Positions 34,938-47,307 are shown, counted from the stretch's first letter. The stretch: 64,000 nucleotides of DNA from Apodospora peruviana (GCA_033439685.1 JAUEDM010000002.1:2170001-2234000); one strand, 5' to 3'. A program made the numbers and translations. The notes: generated by a model from the sequence alone, not told the origin.

Positions 34938-37450
34938 AACGTTTTGTGTTTTATCTCCCTTTGATCCTCCTTTTTGGCCCCCCCCCCCCCCCCCCCCCCC
35001 CCCTTTTTTTTTTTTTGATTAAGAGCCCGATCTGTGTCAGATTGCTGGCACAACAGTCATTTCGGGTTGAAGTCAACATCTCAACCTAGCTCGACGGGAT
35101 ACATCGCTGTTCCCTAACCAATGGCTTTATCGGTGTTTGTGACAGCACAGTTGCCCACTCCAACTGACCTAGCCTTCCAAAGGGACGGGAGACCAGAATT
35201 CCAGATCGATGATTATTGGAAATCTACTGGGTTATGCACTATTGATGGTCTGATCGGTCGCAGTGTGCTGTGGATATAAATGCCCAGTAAGGTGAGCACC
35301 CGGGTACTTATATTACAGAAGTCGGTCGGACGCGGATTCACTACGATAGCGATCGTGACCGAAATAGGTACCTATTACACAGTTCTGCGGTAGAAAGTGC
35401 GAAGAGATGCGTCGGGTGCACCGTCAATTGTACAAGACATACATATATACCCCCTTAACGGCCGCCAACTTCAACAAGGTTGCGTGGCATACATGCCTAT
35501 CCTCCGACCGTGGATGCGATGGCTCTGGAGGCCCTTATGTTCGAGTCCCATTTATGGCAAGTCGGTTAAGATAAAAAGTCAGGAGACTCTAGTGTCAATT
35601 CCGGCAATAACCTGGAACTTCAAGCAACAAGTCTTAGATGTGCTTGAGGGATAAGACTCGGAGGTCTAAGTTAAAATCAGTTGGAGCCCCGGCTCCTGTC
35701 CGACAGAAATGACGGCACCGGGATCGGTCGGGGTTCGGCGCGGAAGCTCCACATATTTATCAGAGAAGAGACCCACAACGGGTCCTCCCGGAGTTGCGCG
35801 CCCGGCCCACGAACTACTTGGCTACGGGCGTTCATCAAACTAAGGGTTACCTTCATTCACTCCACATCTGAACCCAGCCTTGAAGTCTCTGGGTGATATG
35901 TTCTCAGTCTGTGATTGTTTGATTAAATACATTTCAGTTTCCAGCCATTGCCATAAACAACATGGAATGCGTGGACAGTTAATTCCGTTCCCGAACTGCA
36001 GTTCATGATATGATAACAGCCTGAGGGAATCTAGGCATATTGGGGATGTTAGTGGCGGACTCCCCAAGAGGGCCAAGACATCCATTATCGATAAGACCAA
36101 GAAACCGGATCGACCCGCTGGGTGGTGCCATGTAGCCGTGCGCCGAGCACGACGCTGCGCTGAGCTGAGCTGAGGGGATCGCCCCTTTTCAGATGTGTGG
36201 TGGGGCCGAGAAAATAAAATTGCACTTACAGCCACCGGCGCGACGAGCAAATGCCAGACTCCCTTCATTTCCCCTTTGCGCTTTGGTAACTGGAAAACAG
36301 CTCAATGGAAAACATCGTGATAAACATGGGAAGTGAACTTGTGGATTCGTGGTAAGGACATGGAAATGGAAAAGCAATGATGGAACCACCGTACCACGTT
36401 GACGGTTGTGGGGATGTGGAGAACGGGGCCACGGGTCGATCAATGGGACGCTTCCCGGGTCCGAATATCAAAGGGTCGGGTCTTCAAGTTCAATTCTAAC
36501 TCGTCGGGGCTGGACAGGTGTCTCGGTAGACCTACCAACTTAAAAGAGAGCACCTCCTTCCTCATCTGGCCGTAAACGCAAGCCAGATATTGGGATTGCG
36601 TCTTTGCTGACCTTTGCGAATCCCCAAGATACCATCAAAAGATCACAGACAGGTCCAACATTCGCCTCGTCTCGAAGTTCTCGACTCGGGGCCGTCTTCC
36701 CCGATCCAGCTCCCAAATGCCGTCCCTTGCCAATAGCCGTAAGGCCGGTTTTGATAACCAAAGAGGGTTCGACAAGTGTGTGCCAGAACTGACAATCAAG
36801 CGATTCCTCTTGGTCATGTCACATCGAGAACTGAAGAGAACGCAATCAGACCGCCACCAGTTCACATCAGACTTCAAAGAGTTTAGCTCGCTCGTGACCA
36901 CCTCTGCGGCTGGAAAATAGATTCTCGAGCGCTGGCAGTGCGAGGCCAATCAGACTTGATGAAATCACGAGCCTTGCCCCTTGGCAATGCTTTTCACCGG
37001 ATCCTGGGTGGTATCGCCCCGCTCGTCTGCATGAGCCCTGCGCCGATACGAGTGACAGGGGATCACTCCCAAGGTCTGGGCCAGACGAATGTGGTAGTAT
37101 TTGGCGGTGTTGAGATGGGTTGCGCGTTTCTCTCGGTCTTTCGAGTCTTAGGCTCACGGGGGTTGCCAAGTCACGATAACCTCGTCTTACTCTCTTCCCC
37201 CCTCTCTCTCTTTCTCCTTCCCTCACCCAAACCACACTCGCTTACCAGATAGGCACCTTAATTGCTGCCTTCTGCTTTTCTCGGTCTTTATCTTTGGGTC
37301 GTCGGTTTGCCGTTGGGCACTATCATTCGGTTTTCGCAGCCCTACTGTCGCTATCAACAAAGAGCGACGACGACGGCAACGACTTTGCTTCATAACCTAC
37401 CTAATCTAATGTTTTAACGCTCGCACAGTTGCGGATCAAGACATTTCACC
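34938..37450. other. Gene-free stretch between tRNA-Glu and the peroxidase-WSC gene
   Basis: Apart from the homopolymer block there is no recognisable gene. The last few hundred bases are C/T-rich on the plus strand (37190-37230) and include a probable leader of the downstream gene. Confidence 0.55.
34978..35017. repeat. Homopolymer block C26 followed by T14
   Basis: Twenty-six consecutive C (34978-35003) are followed directly by fourteen T (35004-35017), 40 bp after the tRNA gene. Length in such tracts is prone to sequencing and assembly error. Biologically it could be the degenerate tail of a retroelement insertion near a tRNA, but no element body is visible. Confidence 0.85.
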
Positions 37451-40400
37451 ATGAAGCTTCGAGCACCTCTCTTCGCCGGCCTACTTGGCCTGGCCGCACA
37501 GCCCGGACGCGCCGATCCGACATGGCCCGCTGCCACCGACGAGATGGAGGAGATCATCTATCAACTTCAGGGATTCAAGGGCAGGCTGTTTAATGATCAG
37601 ATCTTCCCATGTGGCAACCAGGCGGCAGGTCCCGGACGCGTGACGGCCTCGGAATGGCTTCGAATTGGGTTCCACGATGTCGCGACGGCGAACCGCTTTT
37701 TCAGCACGGGAGGTCTCGATGCCTCGATCCAGTTCGAGTTGACCAACGGCGAGAACACAGGCCCTGGCCACGCCACTTCGCTCAAGTGGTTTGCCAACTT
37801 CTTGTCCGCACGATCGAGCATGGCCGACTTGATCGCTACCGGTGTCTACGCCTCGGTTCGGGGATGCGGTGGTCCGGTTATTCCTTTGCGGTTGGGCCGT
37901 ATCGACGCAACTGCGGCTGGACCCAACGGCGTACCACAACCGCAAAACTCAGCTGGGACCTTCAGATCGCAATTTGACCGCATGGGGTTTTCTCCAGCCG
38001 AAATGATTCAACTAACAGCCTGCGGCCACACCCTCGGTGGTGTCCACAGTACCGAGTTTCCGGAGCTCGTTCCGCCAGGCACCGGCACCAATGGTCAAAT
38101 CGGCCTTGACTCGACTGAAGCCGGCTTCGACAACAAGGTCGTGACCGAGTATCTTGGGAGCACTACGAAAAATCCGCTTGTCGTCGGGCCATCTATTGCT
38201 GTCGGGCGCAACTCGGACTTAAAGGTCTTCAACTCAGACGGAAACCAAACAATGAGAACAATGTCATCGGAAACCTCTTTCCGAACCATCTGCACGACTG
38301 TCCTTCAAAAGATGATTAACATTGTGCCGGCCGGGGTCACGCTGACTGACCCAATTGCACCGTATATGGTCAAGCCTGTGGACATGCAGCTGACATTGAA
38401 CACGGGTGGTACCACATTTCTCTTGACTGGATATATCCGAGTTCGCACGACAAACCTTCCGCCATCGGCCATTCAGGACCTTACTTTTACTTGGAAGGAC
38501 AGAACTGGGGGTAACAACTGCGGCTCCGGCTCCTGCTCCCAGACCTTTGAGCTGCAAGGAGTATCCCAGGGGTTTGATGACACATTCGGCTTCTTCCCTA
38601 TCTCGACGACGATTCCCGTGTCAGCCGGTATCTCATCGTTCACTGTCAAGATCAACCTCAACGACGGCACCAGCCAGACATACGATAACAATGGAAACTC
38701 ATACCCCCTTTCCGATGCTATCATCCTCCAGAAACCACAGAGCTGTCTCGCCCAGGAAACTGGTGCCCTCACCGTCACCGCCCTTGTTCGAAATGACATC
38801 ACTGCCACTCCGGTCAACCTGGATGTGTCATACCTGACGCCTCGGACCACCAGCGACCAAAATCCCGTCCCGGCCCTGAACAAGGCTACTGTCGCCATGA
38901 CGAAGGGTAACTGTGTTGGTCAGTATACTTTCTACAGCGGCAGCTACACCATCACTGGTGGCCTCAGCTACAATGCCAGGGTTAGCGTGAGCGCCGGTTC
39001 CGCAGTCACGGACGATTTCAACAAGGCTGGCGACCTCACGGGACAATGTGGCACGTTTACTGGCGGTGCTGCCTGCTCGACCGGTGGCACCCCATCGGGT
39101 TCTTCCACCTCCAGTGTACCATCCTCGACTCGGACCTCCACCAGCACCAGCACCAGCACGACCTCGTCAGCGACGGGCACTCCGACACCCGCGGTTAAGG
39201 AAATCGTCGGTGGATACCGCTTTGTCAACTGCTGGACCGAGGGAACTGGTGTCCGGGCTCTGACTGGCGCCAACTTCGCCTACGACGGTATGACCTTGGA
39301 GTCGTGCATGGGCAACTGCACTGGATGGAACTATTGGGGCACGGAATACGGCAGGGAATGCTACTGCGGAAACAGCCTGGCCGCTAGCAGCTCGCAGGCC
39401 GGGAGTGTATCCGAGTGCAATATGTTGTGCTCTGGCAACCCGCTCCAGTTCTGCGGTGCCGGCAATCGTTTGGAGCTCTACTCGACAACGACGCTCAGCG
39501 CGACCAGCTCCCCCACCTCGACGACATCGACGACGACCTCGACCAGCTCGGCTGCCTCACCCACAGGTACGCTGGCTCACAAGCCGGTTGTCGGCGCCTA
39601 CACCCTTGTGGGATGCCAAACCGAGGCGACGGGCGTCCGAGCGCTATCTGCCAACAGCTATGCCGCCGATACTATGACGTTGGAGTCGTGTGCTACCTTC
39701 TGCAGCGGCTACACCTATTTCGGGGTTGAGTACGCTCGGGAATGCTACTGCGGAAATAGCCTGGCCGCTAGCAGCGTTCCGGCCGGTATATCCGACTGCA
39801 ACATGAACTGCGCCGGCAACCCACTCGAGTACTGCGGCGCCGGTGACCGTCTTGAGCTGTACAAACTGACAAGCGCGTCGTCTGGAGCGTCGAGCAGCAG
39901 CAGCACGTCGAGCACATCCACAACCTCCACCAGGTTCTCGACGACTAGTACTTCAAGCTCTTCGACGACTACCACTAGAAGCAGCACCACCACCACCAGC
40001 ACCTCGTCCACCTTATCCACGGGAACAACCAGCACGCTTGTCCACAAGCCCACCATCTCTCCTTACACCTTAGCCGGCTGCTGGACCGAAGCCACCAACA
40101 ACCAGCGCGCCCTGAGCGCCAAGAGCTACACCTCCGGGACGGCCATGACGCTTGAGGTGTGCGCCTCCTTCTGCAGCGGCTACAAGTACTTCGGCGCCGA
40201 GTACGCCTCGGAGTGCTATTGCGGCAACTCGTTGCACGCGACGTCGACCAACGTTTCGCTGTCCGAGTGCAACATGCCCTGCAACGGCAACCCGCTCGAG
40301 TACTGCGGCGCCGGCAACCGGCTGGAGCTGTACGTGAACGACGCGGTCGTGGCCCCCGCGGCGCCGTCGCACCCGCCCACGATCACGGGCGGTTGGACGT

Positions 40401-40669
40401 TCTCGGCCTGCCGGACCGAAGCCACCGGCGCGCGGGCGTTGAGCGCACAGAGCTATGCCGCCGGCACCATGACGCTGGAGAGCTGCGCGGCCTACTGTGT
40501 GGGCTACACGTATTTCGGGGTCGAGTACGCGACCGAGTGCTATTGCGGCAACTCGTTTGCGACGGGCAGCGTGGTGGCGCCCGTTGGGGACTGCAGTATG
40601 ACCTGCGGCGGCAACGCGACGGAGTTTTGTGGTGCTGGGAACAGGTTAAGTGTTTATTCTCATGCTTAA
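37451..40669 (+). CDS. Secreted haem-peroxidase-like protein with four WSC domains
   Basis: An uninterrupted 1072-residue frame. Residues 1-21 form a signal peptide (hydrophobic LFAGLLGLAA, cleavage near GRA-DP). A class II-like plant/fungal peroxidase domain follows: distal WLRIGFHDVATAN with Arg71 and His75, a GGLDAS segment near residue 88, and proximal ACGHTLGG with His193. Residues about 300-540 form a beta-rich region without a name I can give. Four Cys-rich WSC carbohydrate-binding domains follow (about 586-677, 708-800, 860-955, 970-1070), each with an ECYCGNS core and a CGNxxxxCGAGxRL-type end. The first three are separated by Ser/Thr-rich, probably O-glycosylated linkers. Peroxidase-WSC fusions are known as uncharacterised fungal secreted proteins. 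The WSC array suggests wall or polysaccharide attachment; the substrate is unknown. Confidence 0.9.
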   Translation: MKLRAPLFAGLLGLAAQPGRADPTWPAATDEMEEIIYQLQGFKGRLFNDQIFPCGNQAAGPGRVTASEWLRIGFHDVATANRFFSTGGLDASIQFELTNGENTGPGHATSLKWFANFLSARSSMADLIATGVYASVRGCGGPVIPLRLGRIDATAAGPNGVPQPQNSAGTFRSQFDRMGFSPAEMIQLTACGHTLGGVHSTEFPELVPPGTGTNGQIGLDSTEAGFDNKVVTEYLGSTTKNPLVVGPSIAVGRNSDLKVFNSDGNQTMRTMSSETSFRTICTTVLQKMINIVPAGVTLTDPIAPYMVKPVDMQLTLNTGGTTFLLTGYIRVRTTNLPPSAIQDLTFTWKDRTGGNNCGSGSCSQTFELQGVSQGFDDTFGFFPISTTIPVSAGISSFTVKINLNDGTSQTYDNNGNSYPLSDAIILQKPQSCLAQETGALTVTALVRNDITATPVNLDVSYLTPRTTSDQNPVPALNKATVAMTKGNCVGQYTFYSGSYTITGGLSYNARVSVSAGSAVTDDFNKAGDLTGQCGTFTGGAACSTGGTPSGSSTSSVPSSTRTSTSTSTSTTSSATGTPTPAVKEIVGGYRFVNCWTEGTGVRALTGANFAYDGMTLESCMGNCTGWNYWGTEYGRECYCGNSLAASSSQAGSVSECNMLCSGNPLQFCGAGNRLELYSTTTLSATSSPTSTTSTTTSTSSAASPTGTLAHKPVVGAYTLVGCQTEATGVRALSANSYAADTMTLESCATFCSGYTYFGVEYARECYCGNSLAASSVPAGISDCNMNCAGNPLEYCGAGDRLELYKLTSASSGASSSSSTSSTSTTSTRFSTTSTSSSSTTTTRSSTTTTSTSSTLSTGTTSTLVHKPTISPYTLAGCWTEATNNQRALSAKSYTSGTAMTLEVCASFCSGYKYFGAEYASECYCGNSLHATSTNVSLSECNMPCNGNPLEYCGAGNRLELYVNDAVVAPAAPSHPPTITGGWTFSACRTEATGARALSAQSYAAGTMTLESCAAYCVGYTYFGVEYATECYCGNSFATGSVVAPVGDCSMTCGGNATEFCGAGNRLSVYSHA

Positions 40670-40967
40670 TTTGTTTTCTCTTGTCCTTCGTTGTAAATAT
40701 TTTCATATTTATTTCTTTGCTCTTGGATACCTACCTGATTGCTGAAGCGGTTTGTTGATGGAAGAAAACGGTGTAATGAGATGAGGAGGAAGGGAGGATA
40801 TAATGATACTACAATATATAGGTACCCACCTAATTTCCCTTGTCTTTGTTATTCACAGATATGAGCGGATGGATATCAATACCTGAAGTCATTTTGGGTA
40901 GGTCGTGAGGGCGATGCTCTCGAGGGCATGAAGGATGGGAATTACACCATACATAAACACGGCCTAA

Positions 40968-40990
40968 TTTTTTTTTTTTTTTTTTTTTTT
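40968..40990. repeat. Poly(T) run, 23 nt
   Basis: Twenty-three consecutive T on the plus strand, 300 bp after the peroxidase-WSC stop codon and followed by an AT-rich segment. It could be a slippage tract; read length may be inexact. Confidence 0.85.
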
Positions 40991-41178
40991 GCATATATAT
41001 CGAAGAAATTTTATAATACCTTGACCTGGCGTGTCTGTCCTTGCTACGACTTGAGTTGGTGGTTTGGCGTCCCCTTGAAAGATGACCAGGTCCTCTGCTC
41101 CCCAATGAAGGACTATTACAACCAATGGCCCAGCCTCGCATTCCTCACCATGGTGCCTTACGACGAACACCAACACCA

Positions 41179-41267
41179 TGGAGATTGTGTGTCTCCCTCA
41201 GTTCGATTGCCTGAAGGAGACACACAAGGGCTACACCTTGGAGATGGTGTCTCCCTTCAGTTCGAGG
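41179..41267. repeat. Hairpin and direct repeat in intergenic DNA
   Basis: A 15-bp stem, 41187-41201 with 41211-41225, has one mismatch and a 9-nt loop. The left arm and its flank (41179-41208) recur as an imperfect direct copy at 41239-41267 (TGGAGATGGTGTCTCC.. CAGTTCGA). The resulting three related arms could form alternative hairpins in RNA or DNA. No ORF or known element spans it. Confidence 0.75.
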
Positions 41268-44263
41268 ACCGAATTTCGGCTCCCCCGTCCACATCGACGG
41301 AGACGACGTGCGCCATTTTAAATTTTGGTTTCTGAGCGCCACCATGGTAACGTGGGTGAGTTGACCGGAAAAACATGCAAATAGGATAGACGTGCACAGG
41401 CCAGGCGGAAGAATCGATCTCGGTCCTGCTCATCGTCCGTCTCCTGGCTACACTGGCACCGTGGAGAGTCAGAAGATGAAGCCAATTCCACCCAGGCAGC
41501 ACCCCAGCTCCAAAGCCGGTTCCTGGCATATACCGGCTTCAAAAGGTAGGGGTTGGGGCTCTGCTGAAGTCTGATGTATGGGATTAACTTATCCAAACCT
41601 TCTGCGCTGCACTTGCGGTGGCACTGAAAGGTTACAGACAGGTCCATGAGATGCATAAGGTATCCCCGCACATACATCACCTTGCAGTGTGCTCTTGCCT
41701 ACCGCCATTCCAGAAGTGAAGGTCTGGGTTAGGTACGAAGAACCAGGGCCCAAAAAGAGTTGCAAACCACATACGGGTTACACCTTTACAAATCATGCCA
41801 GTCAATTCCTTCTGTGATGACAACTCGAGACCGCGACTCACCTCTCAAATAGAATGAAGGTCATGATCAGTTTGCCTAAGGCCGCTTTTGGCATCACCTG
41901 CAGACAAAGTTTCAACACAAGCAGAGTCGCATGGACCTGCCTAGGTACCTTACACAGAAACGTGAACCTTGTTGGGCTGTTCTTGATGTGCGTGGTCCTT
42001 TCGAACCAATCATCGCGAGACCGTTCCTCCGGTCGCCGGGAAAGCACGGAGCTGGGGTCGACGATGGGCATGAAACGGGACATGAGAGCGGGCCAAGAAA
42101 TGCGGGGGAACCTGGAAGGTGTTGGGGAAATGCCCTGGCACAACGCCGCATCCCCCGTATCAGAGCCCCGATAGGTGGTCCTTCCGGCTTGCCCCGCATA
42201 CGCCATACTGCTGATACGCACATCCAATCATGGTACCCCCTTGCGAAGCGATCGATCGATGGGTTCTGAAAGTTGTGCCTGTTGTGGACGTTGTCGAAAG
42301 AGGCGTGTAGTACTTTTCGTCAGCTAATTGTGGTTACAGCCCAATGCCTCGAGGTCTTCGAGAATCATGGTGCCACGATGCCAACGGTCGACGGGACCGG
42401 CCGCCGGTCGAATCTAAGAGCCGATAGACGAGGCCTGCCGGTAGACAGCCATAATGGTAGCACGGCAGTCCGGCACACATTTCTGACGCCGCAGACAATC
42501 ATACATATATATATATATAATATCATCAACGCGGTCGACCCAACTACAACCAGCGTATCGAAATGCCGGAGTATCAAGACAGACGGCAACGACGGGGATC
42601 TCTGATAGTTTTTTTTGAGAGCGCGTAATAATATGGATCAATCCCTGCATTGTGGGCACCCGTAACTCGCCGACTGATGGATCCGACAAGTTTTCGTGGA
42701 GAAGGGCATGACTGTTAACGGGTTAGCTTACTTTTGCAGGCATCTGGTGCAGGCAATCGACTGCACACAACGGAGAAGTTTCGGCCAAGAGGAGGTCCGG
42801 TCTTCTGCAGTGTGTGTGCTGGATGAGGACGGGATCGGGCCAAAGGGCGCTGCACATCACGATGGCAGTTGCTGCAAGTGGACGAGAGGAAGATTGATTT
42901 TTTTCCTTCCTTTTGGAATGAAGTCCTTGACACCCGACGTGAAATGTGACGTTTGGTTGTGTCCAATGGTAAGGTATCGAAACATCGTCAGCAGGGGTTT
43001 CCAGAACTTCCAGGGGCGAACAAGGCACTTGAGCACATGACCAGAGGGCGTCCTGACGACAAATCGGCCAACCCCTGTCTCGGCCGGGGCCATCGGGAAT
43101 TGCACGTGTATGGTGTTGAGGCAAGCCTACCCCAAGGCTGGCCCAAGCGACGACACTTTGCTTCCAATTTGGAGAAGAATCCCCTTTGTTCACAGAGCAT
43201 TTCGTCCGCTCACAGTATGAAGAATCAATGGCTCCAATACCCAATGCAATACCATGGCACTATTGGCCATGTCTATTTCATACGGATTGAAAACCAAAGC
43301 TGTGGGGGTGACGCGTTGTGGGCTGCAATCGTTTGGCGGGGCATCGCGTGCTCCTCCTTCATCTTTTTTATCAGTCAGCCATTTGTCGAGCTGGGGTTCG
43401 GGTGAAGGGGTCAGGGGTCAGGGCCCAGCTGGGAGGTGACCACGGTGACCTTGTGATTGACATGTGAGGATTGCCAATGTCTCGCTCTGTTTTCGGTGGA
43501 TCTATGGCCCATGGGCCATGGCCATGATGACGGCCTTTTGACGACTTCTCCTTTTCTGCCTTTGGTCTTTGCTTGACTTTCAAGTGAACGATGGGAGACG
43601 GTTCTCTGGCAACCAGAAGGCATGAGCTACGAGTCGTCTTACCCTTACCCGTTGAGTTAACTCTGTTAGGTCAGGTACCTTCGGTACTTCCTGCTGAATA
43701 TTGAGATTCGACTTCTTCGTGGGCCCCACTCTCCACACCAGCAGGTGGACTTTTATTATGCCCACCTTTCTTTACCTTACCTGGCAACCTGGAGCCAAAG
43801 TACATGTAAAGAAGGTACGCCGTGTTGAAGTAGGTACCTGCCGCCAACGACCTTACTCCAATACTCCAGTTCTCCATGCTCCAACATGCGGGGCGCAGGG
43901 TGGATTTGCTGAGGCTGGCTGTTCACCTCAGAGTGCTCGGCTTTTGCTTGGACAAATATTCGTCCCCCTTGCACCCTATATAACACTCCTTTCCCTCCCA
44001 CCCACTCACACTCCCTCTCCGAGGCTCGCTCGAATTGTGGTCCCTTGCTCTCGTTATCCAAGGTACCTTGGAGCTCCGAGTCTTGTTGGTTTACATCCAC
44101 TGCCTCCCACGTTAAGACTTGTTTCTCCAAGGCATCTCCAACAAATCGAAATAGTTCGAACCAGATCGCCCCATGAGTCAACCCTTACCTCTGGCCGAGT
44201 GAGACAGAGACCCGGATACCCATCGACCTATTCAACACCGATATCTTCAACTTGGTCGCTCCC

Positions 44264-46588
44264 ATGTCGGACAATTGCGAGGACCACCATTTCCGGTCGC
44301 TTCCAACACCGCCGACTGAGGGCATGACCGAGAACCCTTCGTCGTCTGCTCCGATGAAGGCAGAAGAGACGCCTTCACCATCTGCCGGGAAGCGAAAACG
44401 AAGTCGAAGTCAAAGCTCCGAGGCAGTAGAAGGCCAACCACCTAAAGCCGTGAAGCGCCGGGCCCCGCGTGCTTGTGTTAACTGCAGACATCGAAAAGTC
44501 CGCTGTGATGTAGTAGATCGGCACCCTTGCAACAACTGCAAATATGACGATGTACCCTGCGAGGTCCAGGAAAGTCGACGGCGAAAGTAGGTAGCCGCGT
44601 CGATACAGCACAAAGCACGAGACACCAAAATGCTAATGCTGTCACCCCTGTGGCTTTAGAAAAAACATGGTGCGGCCCATGCCAACCAACGGGCCACTCA
44701 ACATCGGCAGGCAGTTCAGTATGAATGTGGCCATGAATATGTTTGGAGCTGCAAATGCCCCTGCCTACAGCGCCCCTTACCTTGCCGGTCTCCATTCACC
44801 GTGTAAGCTACCCACATCCCCTCTGACGGTCCATAGTCCCTTAAGGAAACTTCTCCCACCAAGTTCGCGAGGCTCGCCATCTTCTCAATGACTCGTATCT
44901 GACTTTTCTTTAGATCTCCAAGATGTTCCATATCATCCCAATGCCACGCCGCCCTATGCCGGTGCCGGTTCCCGCCCAGACTTGACTCCCGCGCCATGTC
45001 AGAGAATGCCAGTCACCCCCGGTCAGCTTCGGTCGCTGGCTGGGGATGTAGGTCTGCCACCGTTCATCAGCCCGCTACCACCAAAGATCGACGAGATAGA
45101 TACAGCATTTCTTCGTCGGAAGGGAGCTTTGCAACTCCCGTCAAAGGAGCTTCAAGCCGCTCTTCTCAAGGCTTACATTGAATATGTGCATCCGTACATG
45201 CCTCTTTTAGACCTCCAGGAGTTCCTGCGCATCATCGATTCCTACGAAAAAGGATCAGGCAGCGGCAAGATCAGCTTGTTCTTGTATCAGGCTGTCATGT
45301 TTGCGGCGGTTGCCTTCGTGGACGAGCAATTTCTCAAAGATGAGGGTGAGGGTTTTGAGAACAGGAGAGATGCTCGCAGAACGCTCTTCGCCCGCGCTAG
45401 AGTGAGTTTGCACCCCCATTGTCGTGTGTAGTCAACTTTGGCTGACCCAGATCCAGCGCCTCTACGACTTTGATTACGAGCCAGACCGGCTTGTTCTGGT
45501 GCAGGGGTTGCTGCTCATGACCTACTGGTATGAAACCCCGGATGACCTAAAGGACACATGGCACTGGATGGGAGTCGCCATCTCGTTGGCACACACTATC
45601 GGCCTGCACCGGGATCCTACCCATACCGGCATGTCCCCGAAAAGGCAGAAGCTGTGGAAGCGAATATGGTGGTCTTGCTTTATGCGAGACCGATTGATTG
45701 CTCTTGGAATGCGCCGGCCTACAAGGATTAAGGATGAAGACTCCGACGTGCCTATGCTGGAGTTATCCGACTTTGAAATCGAGACGCTACCAGAGGGCAA
45801 TGAGCTGCTGGGACCGAATTGCAGGCTGGTCAGCGACACGGAGATGCAAAAACAACTGGCTCTGATGTGCATTGAGAAAGCTAAGCTGTGCGTTTGCATC
45901 AGTCATATGCTCCATTTGCAGTATTCTGTCCTCAGCCGCGACGGCATGCTGCCCGAACACACCACGTCAAGCACCTACATGCTGTTTCCGAACAAGACCA
46001 TTGCAGACACCAAGTCGGTCCAGAGAGTTGATGCCGAGTTGACAAAGTGGCATGATGGGCTGCCGGATTGTTCCAAATATCGACCATTGACAGACATGGA
46101 CGTGGACGTCGCAAACGGAAGGGCAACATTGGCTGTCCAGCGCAATCTTCTTCACATGGTGTACCAAACGACCATGTCTGCGCTACACCGACCGCAATAT
46201 AATTCGGCCGCCGTCCCGGCCGAGATACAAGAGCTCGCTCAAGCACGGGTATGCGAGTCTGCCCGTCGCGCCACCGAAATGGCCATGGAGCTGGTCAAGT
46301 ATAAGCTGGGGAGATATCTGCCTACTTCGGGTGTTACGGTGATCCTGCCTGCTATGATTATGCACTTGCTCATGATGAAAAATCCAAATCCGGTCGTCCG
46401 TGAGCAGGCAAAGAGAGGCTTTAACGACGGAAGGGCACTACTTAAAGAGTTGATGCATTCATATTCGGCCGCCACCTTCGCAAACACCTTCTTAGAGGCC
46501 GCATACCGAAAATTACTCGTCGGTGCCAATCCACAGCCACAGCATGGACATTCTCAACAACCACAAGAACATCGGCATCAGCAGCAGC

Positions 46589-46637
<49 letters not shown>

Positions 46638-47307
46638 CACCCACAACCACCATCAGCACTACCATCAGCAGCTGCGCCAGCGACAAGCACTCGGCCAAGC
46701 ACAGCAACAGCAGCAACAAGTACTCAATCCCTTCAACAGGCTGCAATTTCTTACTCCAGAACACAACCCAAGACACCCGACAACGATATCGATGCTGACA
46801 TCTGACAACGCACCGTATTTCAACCCGGCGGAGGTGAACTTCTATCCTGAGAACCACGTAATGCTTCCTCAAGACACCGATGGTAACGAGCTTATCAATG
46901 ACTCTGTGCAATCGGAGTCGCAGACAGACGATGACTCGGACCAAGGAGGCGATATGGGGCCATCAGTTGGCCACTCTTCACTAGCGTGTACAGGCATTCC
47001 GGACTCTGCTGGCTCTGACCACGCACAGATGATGGGGGGCATGGATGCTAACGAGGAGCTCGAATTCGCACAGTGGCTTCAGTACCCGGGCGAGGGCGTA
47101 GACAACTCGGACGAGGCGATTTTGGGCATGTTTGGCACGGGCGAACAACAGACGACGGCTGCCGATGTTGGTGTTGTGAACCCTCCTTCCTATGACTGGA
47201 TGGAGAGCAACGACCAGCACTCGCACAATACCATGCGACCTATGCCTGAACTGACTGATTTGTCGACGGTGGGCTTTTCCAGAGCCAGCCAAGCCGTGAC
47301 CGCCTAG
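44264..47307 (+). CDS. Zn2Cys6 transcription factor, cutinase transcription factor 1 beta / Far family
   Basis: Four exons, 44264-44586, 44660-44802, 44914-45401 and 45451-47307, encode 936 residues. The zinc cluster has cysteines 71, 74, 81, 89, 92 and 99 (C-x2-C-x6-C-x7-C-x2-C-x6-C) within RRAPRACVNCRHRKVRCDV, preceded by a basic stretch KRKRSRSQ. The fungal-specific middle homology region runs from about residue 205 (YIEYVHPYMPLLDLQEFL) through LLLMTYWYETPDDLKDTWHWMG, IGLHRDPT and KRIWWSCFMRDRLIALGMRRP. A Gln tract of 19 residues (about 695-713) and an acidic C-terminus resemble activation regions. Proteins of this type (CTF1-alpha/beta, FarA, FarB) activate fatty-acid catabolism, cutinase and lipase genes through CCTCGG elements. 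Start ATG 44264 is the first ATG of the frame. Confidence 0.88.
46579..46635 (+). repeat. CAG/CAA trinucleotide repeat encoding 19 glutamines
   Basis: Three CAG followed by sixteen CAA codons lie within the CTF1-beta-like coding sequence. Such a tract is prone to length change and may differ between strains, altering activation strength; that effect is inference. Confidence 0.9.

Larger units (their letters stand above)
40670..44263. other. Intergenic region before the CTF1-beta-like gene
   Basis: About 3.6 kb with no supportable gene. It contains a T23 run (40968-40990), a hairpin with an additional direct repeat (41179-41267), and an AT microsatellite near 42505-42525. The right end holds the promoter and leader of the CTF1-beta-like gene. 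Confidence 0.55.

Noticed and set aside
46523..46798. Frame encoding a long asparagine run
   Set aside because: It is the shifted-frame shadow of the CAA repeat in the CTF1-beta-like gene.
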